Shown here one piece after another: positions 5,496-9,877 of a stretch of DNA of 9,877 bases. A model generated the notes under the pieces. That model did not search any database and was not told the DNA's origin. It saw nothing but the letters and a program-made list of their open reading frames with translations. Source of the stretch: a bacterium (lineage in GTDB: Bacteria; Chlamydiota; Chlamydiia; Chlamydiales; 2-12-FULL-49-11); the NCBI GenBank assembly GCA_022600215.1, contig JAHZKV010000081.1, positions 1-9,877 on the forward strand, in the 5' to 3' direction. Position 1 is the first letter of the stretch, and every line of letters begins with the position of its first letter. The translations under genes were made by a program, and so were the position numbers.

Positions 5496-6474
5496 GGAAC
5501 TTATGAAGAAAAAAATGCAGTTCAAACCTTTATTAAAAAGTCCTTACTACCAAACCGTTCTCGCCAACATTATTGATTTTGGAAAAGAGCCTCCTTCAAA
5601 ACCACATTATGTGAAGTTATCTGATGGGGATGTTCTTTATTTAGAAGTCTCTACTCCAAAAGGGTGGACAGAGGATAAAGGTACGATAGTTTTGTTACAT
5701 GGTCTTTGTGGAAGTTCTAAATCACCCTATATCAAGCGTATAGCAAAAAAAGTCTACAATAGTGGTCGACAGGCAGTACGAATTAATATGAGAGGTTGTG
5801 GTCTTGGAAGAGGGCTTGCTAAAAATATCTATCATAGTGGCTGTAGTGGTGATATTAAAAAAGCATTAGAAGATATCAAAAAACATTTTCCTGGTACTTC
5901 TATTATCTTGATAGGTTTTTCTCTTGGAGCCAACTTAACAGTGAAACTTGCTGGGGAACTTGGAAAAGCAAATTCAAACCTCTTAAAGGCTGCTTTTGCG
6001 GTATCTCCACCTGTGAACTTACTCACCAGTGCTCATCGATTGGCTCTTCCTAAAAATCAAGTGTATGCAGAGTATTTTTCTAAACAACTCTTTACTCATA
6101 TTGATGATTTACACAAAGCCTTTCCTGATTTAGCACCTCACAGAATTACGGAAAAAACCTCCTTGAATGATATTGATGAGCTATATATTGCTAGAAGAGC
6201 AAAATTTTCTGGAGCACTGGATTATTATAAGCATTGTAGTAGCATTGCTGTGGTAAAAGATATAAAAATACCTACAAAGATACTACTTGCAATGGATGAT
6301 CCTATTATTGATCCTTATGAGTTGGATAAAATAGATATACCAGAAAATGTAGAGGTTATTAAAACAGACCATGGAGGCCATATTGGCTATGTGGGGAAGA
6401 ATATCTTGAGAGAGTTTCGCTGGATGGATAATCTTATTGAAAAGTGGATTGATAAAATACTTAAGAGTAAGTAA
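5494..6474 (+). CDS. yheT: YheT-type alpha/beta hydrolase
   Basis: Cytoplasmic alpha/beta-fold hydrolase, 326 aa from this start. The N-terminal FKPLLKSPYYQTVLA segment matches the family pattern of an aromatic/Pro start followed by HLQT. LLHGLCGSS (67-75) is the oxyanion strand-turn, and the nucleophile elbow is GFSLGAN (141-147, S143). DDP (268-270) offers the acid and HGGHIGYV (293-300) the catalytic His (H296). The family is thought to act as esterase or acyl-transferring hydrolase; the natural substrate is not known. The reading frame is open back to 5329, but that extension lacks family similarity and runs into the divergent gene. Three Met codons compete: 5494, 5503 and 5515. AGGA at 5472-5475 is far from 5494, and GAAG at 5505-5508 fits 5515, which is also best with the TATAAT at 5490. 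The outer-membrane protein gene follows after 30 bp, probably co-transcribed. Confidence 0.85.
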   Translation: MELMKKKMQFKPLLKSPYYQTVLANIIDFGKEPPSKPHYVKLSDGDVLYLEVSTPKGWTEDKGTIVLLHGLCGSSKSPYIKRIAKKVYNSGRQAVRINMRGCGLGRGLAKNIYHSGCSGDIKKALEDIKKHFPGTSIILIGFSLGANLTVKLAGELGKANSNLLKAAFAVSPPVNLLTSAHRLALPKNQVYAEYFSKQLFTHIDDLHKAFPDLAPHRITEKTSLNDIDELYIARRAKFSGALDYYKHCSSIAVVKDIKIPTKILLAMDDPIIDPYELDKIDIPENVEVIKTDHGGHIGYVGKNILREFRWMDNLIEKWIDKILKSK

Positions 6475-6504
6475 GGTGAAGAAAAAGTTAGAAAGATCTT
6501 CACT

Positions 6505-7470
6505 ATGCGTTTTTTGCTACTCGTTCTTGTACCATTTTGTTTATTTGCCGATACAGGTGCAGATCCTTTTACTGAAAATGCTTCTGGAAAGCCAAAAGGG
6601 CCTTGGCTTACAGGGCCATTACTAACTACTTCTGCCTATACTGTTGCGGCAAATCGTTTTAACTTGGAGCCATACGTATTCTTTACTGATAGCACCGGTT
6701 TTTTTGATAGTGGGGGTCATGTACATCGAACAGAAAATAATCCAAGAGCGATTAACTCCGTAGAATTAATTCAAATAGGCTTAAATGAATGGATTGATTT
6801 AAATATATATCCACAATTCACCTACAATTACGATACCAGAGGAAGAAATCGTATTGGTATGGGTGATTTAACTATTTCGCCAACGTTTCAATTGTGGAGA
6901 GATGATCCTCGTTATCATATGACTACTTGTAAAATAGGACTTAGCCAGATCTTCCCTTGTGGAAAATTTGAGAATCTTAATCCCATATATGATGGAAGTG
7001 ATGGTTTAGGAAGTGGAGGGTGGAGCACAGAAATTTTCTTAGCTATTCAGCGAACATTTCATGTTAGAAAGGAGAATTTTTTCGTAGGACGCGCAGCTCT
7101 TTCTACCATCTTTTATTCTCCTTTAGAAGTACATGGACAAAATTTTTACGGGGGAGATCCTACTACCGATGGAACCTTAGAGCGAGGAATTTCTGTAATT
7201 CTTGATTGCTCTTTGGAATACACACTTTCCCTTCATTGGGCCCTAGCTATTGATATGGAGCAAGTGTATGCAACAGGCTCTACCTTTCAAGGTACCACTA
7301 TTGCTCCAGTAGGAAGAGAGCAGCAAAGTTATTTATTATCTTTTGCTCCTGCAGTTGAGTTTAATTACTCTGAAAATGTGGGATTTATTTGTGGAGTGTG
7401 GTTTGCAGCCTACGGAAGTAACGCCGATGATTTTTTCAATGTGGTGATGGCCTTAAACTTGTATTTCTAA
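6505..7470 (+). CDS. outer-membrane beta-barrel protein (transporter/MetA-like)
   Basis: 321 aa with a short Sec signal peptide (MRFLLLVLVPFCLFA, cleavage before D16). The mature protein is rich in alternating hydrophobic and polar stretches with aromatic girdles, and ends in ALNLYF, with the C-terminal Phe that BAM-inserted barrels use. The start of the mature part, GPWLTGPLL (32-40) followed by NRFNLEPYVFF (50-60), matches a pattern I associate with the putative outer-membrane transporters grouped with the MetA-like phenol-degradation family (GPLL ... NIEPY). The name reflects history, not a known substrate. A role as a diffusion channel or adhesin is possible. The RBS is weak (AAAGA at about 6492-6496), so translation may depend on coupling to the hydrolase gene that ends 30 bp upstream. 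No strong terminator is seen after it; AATCT and AGATT (7471-7492 area) form only a 5-bp stem with a large loop and no T-run. Confidence 0.75.
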   Translation: MRFLLLVLVPFCLFADTGADPFTENASGKPKGPWLTGPLLTTSAYTVAANRFNLEPYVFFTDSTGFFDSGGHVHRTENNPRAINSVELIQIGLNEWIDLNIYPQFTYNYDTRGRNRIGMGDLTISPTFQLWRDDPRYHMTTCKIGLSQIFPCGKFENLNPIYDGSDGLGSGGWSTEIFLAIQRTFHVRKENFFVGRAALSTIFYSPLEVHGQNFYGGDPTTDGTLERGISVILDCSLEYTLSLHWALAIDMEQVYATGSTFQGTTIAPVGREQQSYLLSFAPAVEFNYSENVGFICGVWFAAYGSNADDFFNVVMALNLYF

Positions 7471-7490
7471 AATCTTTAGAACTCATTAGA

Positions 7491-7520
7491 TTGACTTAAA
7501 TATAAAATTTACTATATAGT
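7491..7520 (+). promoter_or_regulatory. sigma70-type promoter of the methyltransferase-fucosyltransferase operon
   Basis: TTGACT (7491-7496, 5/6 match) and TATAGT (7515-7520, 5/6) are 18 bp apart; an alternative -10 is TATATA at 7513-7518 with 16-bp spacing. It lies in the 77-bp gap between the outer-membrane protein gene and the FkbM gene, and should drive the three genes that follow. The first of them has AGAGGG (7538-7543) four bases before its ATG. Confidence 0.6.
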
Positions 7521-7547
7521 TTCGCTTTTTCTAAAGTAGAGGGTTAT

Positions 7548-8219
7548 ATGGTAAGAAATCTATTTTTTTTAGTGGTAGTGCTTTTTAGCTCTTTATGCGC
7601 AAAATATTATTCAGAAACTGGGCAAGATGCTTATGTATTTGAGCACTTTTTTGTGGGGCAGCAAGATGGCTTTTTTGTGGATATTGGGGCAAATACAGGA
7701 ATTGTAGGAAGTAATTCTTATTTCTTTGAAAAACTTGGGTGGAAGGGTATATGTTTTGATGCTGATCCACGAGTATTTGAGGAGCTGGATAAAAATAGAA
7801 ATTGTAAAAAGTATTTTTGTGCTGTTGGTAGCAGGGAAGGGATAGAAAACTTTATTCAGCATCCAGGAACGACTCTTGTTTCTGGATTAGATAGAACATA
7901 TGGTCAAGCACATAGAGTATGTTGGGGTGTTGAAAAAGGAAAGGCAGAGAAACATTTTATTCCTGTACAGGTTGTAACGCTCAATAGAATATTAGAAGAA
8001 AACCACGTAAAAATTATTGATTTCTTATCAATTGATACAGAAGGTGCTGAGAAAGATATTTTGTTTTCTATTGATTATGATAAGTTTTATTTCCGTGTTA
8101 TGTGTATTGAAAACAAATACGAGGATAATGATATCCCTAAGTTTTTAGAAGAAAAAGGTTTCAAGAAGGTCATAAAATTGCATCGTGATGATATTTATGT
8201 AAATATGAGGGAATTATAA
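7548..8219 (+). CDS. FkbM-family SAM methyltransferase with N-terminal signal peptide
   Basis: 223 aa. Residues 1-18 are a signal-peptide-like leader (MVRNLFFLVVVLFSSLCA, cleavage before K19). The enzyme then starts with YYSETGQDAYVFEHFF, the usual first block of the YS-x-GQD type of FkbM protein. SAM-binding motif I is FVDIGANTG (43-51), followed by SNSYFFEKLGWKGICF (55-70). The acidic residue that binds the SAM ribose falls in FDADP (70-74), where family members more often have IEP. The FkbM signature is IDFLSIDTEGAEKDIL (157-172), with IENKYEDN (187-194) after it. The family O-methylates sugars and polyketides, using SAM; the acceptor here is probably a glycan, given the fucosyltransferase in the same operon. 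The leader is odd because SAM is cytoplasmic. It is the first gene of the operon, with GAGGG four bases before the ATG; the next gene starts at the base after its TAA. Confidence 0.87.
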   Translation: MVRNLFFLVVVLFSSLCAKYYSETGQDAYVFEHFFVGQQDGFFVDIGANTGIVGSNSYFFEKLGWKGICFDADPRVFEELDKNRNCKKYFCAVGSREGIENFIQHPGTTLVSGLDRTYGQAHRVCWGVEKGKAEKHFIPVQVVTLNRILEENHVKIIDFLSIDTEGAEKDILFSIDYDKFYFRVMCIENKYEDNDIPKFLEEKGFKKVIKLHRDDIYVNMREL

Positions 8220-8777
8220 ATGAAGAAAGCGTTATTAGTGTTATGTTGTGCAACAAGTTTATTTGCTATAAGACCCGTGCCTTGGGTAACAGATGGTGCT
8301 AACGAGTTTTTGGAAGAATTTTTTCAAGAACATCCAGATGCTAAGGTACTAGAATTTGGTAGCGGTGCTTCTACTGTATGGTTTTCTAAAAAAACAAAAC
8401 ATTTATACTCTGTGGAACATAATCCTTCGTGGCATAAATTAGTTGTAAAAACAATTAGAGAAACCCCTGAATGTAATTCTGCAAATTGCTATTTAAGAAA
8501 AAGGCCATATTATTCTATTTGCGATTCTTTTAAAGATGAGACTTTTGATTTAATTTTAGTGGATGGGCGTAATAGAAAAGGGTGTATTTTATCCGCATTG
8601 CCAAAGCTTAAAAAGGGCGGCTACCTTATGTTGGATAATTCGGAAAGACCATACTACTTTGCAGCATTTAAGCCCATGGAAGCATGGAGCGTATGGGCCG
8701 ATAAGCAGAGAAAACCTGATGTTTGTGGTTTCATATATCCTGGTTGGGAAACCAGATGGTGGCAAAAACCTCTTTAA
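8220..8777 (+). CDS. class I SAM-dependent methyltransferase with N-terminal signal peptide
   Basis: 185 aa. The leader MKKALLVLCCATSLFA (1-16) is a typical short Sec signal peptide. The body is a compact Rossmann methyltransferase: motif I VLEFGSGAST (43-52), acidic motif II YSVEHNPSW (63-71), motif IV DLILVDGRNR (110-119), and GGYLMLDN (133-140). No dedicated substrate domain is present, so the acceptor cannot be named; DGRNR-type proteins of this size are often found in polysaccharide loci. After the leader there are five cysteines (C85, C90, C101, C122, C169), more than usual for so small a methyltransferase and consistent with export. The gene starts directly after the FkbM stop (TAAATG). 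AGGGA about eight bases upstream lies within the FkbM gene, so the two are translationally coupled. The fucosyltransferase follows 34 bp later. Confidence 0.83.
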   Translation: MKKALLVLCCATSLFAIRPVPWVTDGANEFLEEFFQEHPDAKVLEFGSGASTVWFSKKTKHLYSVEHNPSWHKLVVKTIRETPECNSANCYLRKRPYYSICDSFKDETFDLILVDGRNRKGCILSALPKLKKGGYLMLDNSERPYYFAAFKPMEAWSVWADKQRKPDVCGFIYPGWETRWWQKPL

Positions 8778-8811
8778 ACGGGTAAATTTAATTGAATTTT
8801 GTAAGGAAAAA

Positions 8812-9771
8812 ATGAAGATTTTAAATTTAATACGGATGGCTTTTATTTACCCAGCTATACTTTATGCTGGTATGGAAAAAGTGTTGCCAGACAGAAAAAA
8901 ACCATTTATTACTTCTGAAGTTAGAGGCCAATTAGGGAATCAGTTATATCAAGCTGCAGCTGGAATTGTTTTGGCTTATGAAAATAATGCGTGTTATATT
9001 CATCCACATGATTCTCCTGTTTCAAGAAAATATCCTGAAATATTTGCTAAATTTCAATGTACTTATAAAATATCTAAAAAATATAAGTTTCCGGAAAAGT
9101 TTTATAACTATAGATTAGACCCAACTTACAACTATATTCCTATTGTATATAAGGATGATATGACTCTTGTTGGATCATATCTTTCTTATAAGTACTTTGA
9201 TTCCTATCGAGAGTTGATTATGGAATGCTTTGGACCCACTAAAAAAATAGTCGAGGAGCTAAAAGCACGTTATGCTGAAGTGTTTAAGGAAGATATTGTT
9301 GTTGGCTTGCATGTTAGAACTTTTGAAAAGGTAGTAAAAAATCATAATGGGAACAAAAAAAAGGTATATAAGATTCTGCCAGGACCAAATATGGGATATA
9401 TTAAAAAAGCTATGGAGTTATTCCCAAAAGATTGTTTATTTGTGGTGTGTTCTGATAGAATTAATTGGGTAAAAAAAGCATTTAAAGGGTTGAATAAGCG
9501 CTTCTATTTTGTAGAGGATAGTGAGATTAATGATTTTTATATGCTAAGCTTGTGCCATCACAATATTATAGCCCATTCAAGTTTTTCGTGGTGGGCAGCA
9601 TATTTAAATCAAAATCCTGAGAAAATTGTGGTTGTGCCAAATCCATTCTTCCCAAGGCCTAATGTTAAATTTGAAGATGTGTATCCAAAAGATTGGATTG
9701 TGATTGATAGAGTTGAGGACGGACTTTGGCCTGTATTTAACGAAGATTATTGTTGGGAGAAAAGTTATTAA
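8812..9771 (+). CDS. GT11-like alpha-1,2-fucosyltransferase with N-terminal signal-like extension
   Basis: 319 aa from the ATG at 8812, which has AAGGA (8803-8807) four bases upstream. The frame stays open back to 8563, but that part overlaps the methyltransferase gene in another frame and has no family similarity. GT11 blocks: RGQLGNQLYQAAAG (38-51), as the usual GGLGNQ near the N-terminus; GLHVRTFE (165-172), in place of the standard HVRRGD; FVVCSD (210-215); and AHSSFSWWAAYLN (254-266), followed by KIVVVPNPFFP. GT11 enzymes transfer fucose from GDP-fucose to the 2-OH of a galactose-type acceptor, as in O-antigen and host-like blood-group glycans. GT11 proteins normally begin at the GGLGNQ strand. 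Here about 31 residues precede it (MKILNLIRMAFIYPAILYAG...), and they look like a signal peptide or membrane anchor. It is the third gene of the operon. Donor identity is inferred from family. Confidence 0.83.
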   Translation: MKILNLIRMAFIYPAILYAGMEKVLPDRKKPFITSEVRGQLGNQLYQAAAGIVLAYENNACYIHPHDSPVSRKYPEIFAKFQCTYKISKKYKFPEKFYNYRLDPTYNYIPIVYKDDMTLVGSYLSYKYFDSYRELIMECFGPTKKIVEELKARYAEVFKEDIVVGLHVRTFEKVVKNHNGNKKKVYKILPGPNMGYIKKAMELFPKDCLFVVCSDRINWVKKAFKGLNKRFYFVEDSEINDFYMLSLCHHNIIAHSSFSWWAAYLNQNPEKIVVVPNPFFPRPNVKFEDVYPKDWIVIDRVEDGLWPVFNEDYCWEKSY

Positions 9772-9877
9772 TGAAGTTCTGTTTGCGGAAAAGCATTCGT
9801 AGGGTACACATGTGCTTTGCTACTGGATCAAAAAGAAATCATCTATGAATATTCTAAGTAAAGTATCTACATCAAAA
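9772..9877. other. 3' end region with short competing reading frames, possibly a gene remnant
   Basis: No clear gene is seen. On +, an ATG overlapping the fucosyltransferase stop (TAATG, 9771-9773) opens a 25-codon frame (MKFCLRKSIRRVHMCF...) that ends at 9848. Another ATG at 9845, in ATGA overlap with it, stays open to the edge (MNILSKVSTSK). A third frame, 9775-9858, has no start but reads like protein (GKAFVGYTCALLLDQKEI, then IYEYSK) and stops at TAA 9859-9861. On -, a frame from the right edge reads FDVDTLLRIFIDDFFLIQ and stops at 9822-9820. None has a good RBS in the window. Sequence to the right would show which is real. Confidence 0.3.

Noticed and set aside
7548..7604. Lipoprotein signal (lipobox) in the FkbM leader around SSLCA
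   Set aside because: The residue before the Cys is Leu instead of Gly, Ala or Ser, so signal peptidase II cleavage is unlikely; signal peptidase I after Ala18 fits better.
8563..8811. N-terminal extension of the fucosyltransferase frame back to 8563
   Set aside because: It overlaps the methyltransferase gene (to 8777) in another frame, shows no GT11 similarity, and the ATG at 8812 has a good RBS.
1..9877. tRNA, rRNA, CRISPR array or transposon ends
   Set aside because: No regularly spaced repeats, no transposase-like frame, no terminal inverted repeats and no recognisable cloverleaf were seen by eye; short or divergent elements could be missed.

Overview
The window is AT-rich bacterial DNA (roughly one third GC by eye), densely packed and read with the standard code (TGA, TAA and TAG all end genes). 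It carries Sec-type signal peptides, a beta-barrel-like outer-membrane protein ending in Phe, and several secreted proteins of no recognised family, so a Gram-negative bacterium is likely. Protein style (small secreted hypotheticals, exostosin-like and GT11 glycosyltransferases, FkbM methyltransferase, leaders such as MKKALLVLCCATSLFA) recalls host-associated lineages such as environmental Chlamydiota or Dependentiae. That is an impression from style only; no marker gene settles it. No tRNA, rRNA, CRISPR array or insertion sequence was seen.

Region 1 (1-2515, + strand): a possible tail of an upstream gene, then an extended short-chain dehydrogenase/epimerase whose stop overlaps (ATGA) the start of a polytopic membrane protein with the architecture SPW repeat - VKOR-like core - SPW repeat. 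The two are translationally coupled and probably form one redox module. Region 2 (2559-3023, + strand): a small secreted protein of unknown function, preceded by a hairpin that buries its ribosome binding site. It overlaps the next gene tail to tail by 23 bp.

Region 3 (5361 down to 3001, - strand): three genes in an operon-like row. They are a protein resembling 2H-phosphoesterases with one of the two motif histidines replaced by Tyr, a secreted protein with two copies of a Trp/Asp-rich motif, and a secreted exostosin-like glycosyltransferase.

Region 4 (5494-7470, + strand, divergent from region 3): a YheT-type alpha/beta hydrolase followed after 30 bp by an outer-membrane beta-barrel protein.

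Region 5 (7491-9771, + strand): a good sigma70-type promoter drives an FkbM methyltransferase, a second class I SAM methyltransferase that begins right after the FkbM stop codon, and a GT11-like fucosyltransferase. All three, and the glycosyltransferase of region 3, begin with a signal-peptide-like segment. Enzymes that need SAM or a nucleotide sugar are normally cytoplasmic, so an apparently exported set of glycan-modifying enzymes is the most striking feature here. It could mean action in the host, where those substrates exist, or membrane anchoring. The last 106 bp hold only short reading frames and may be decayed sequence.
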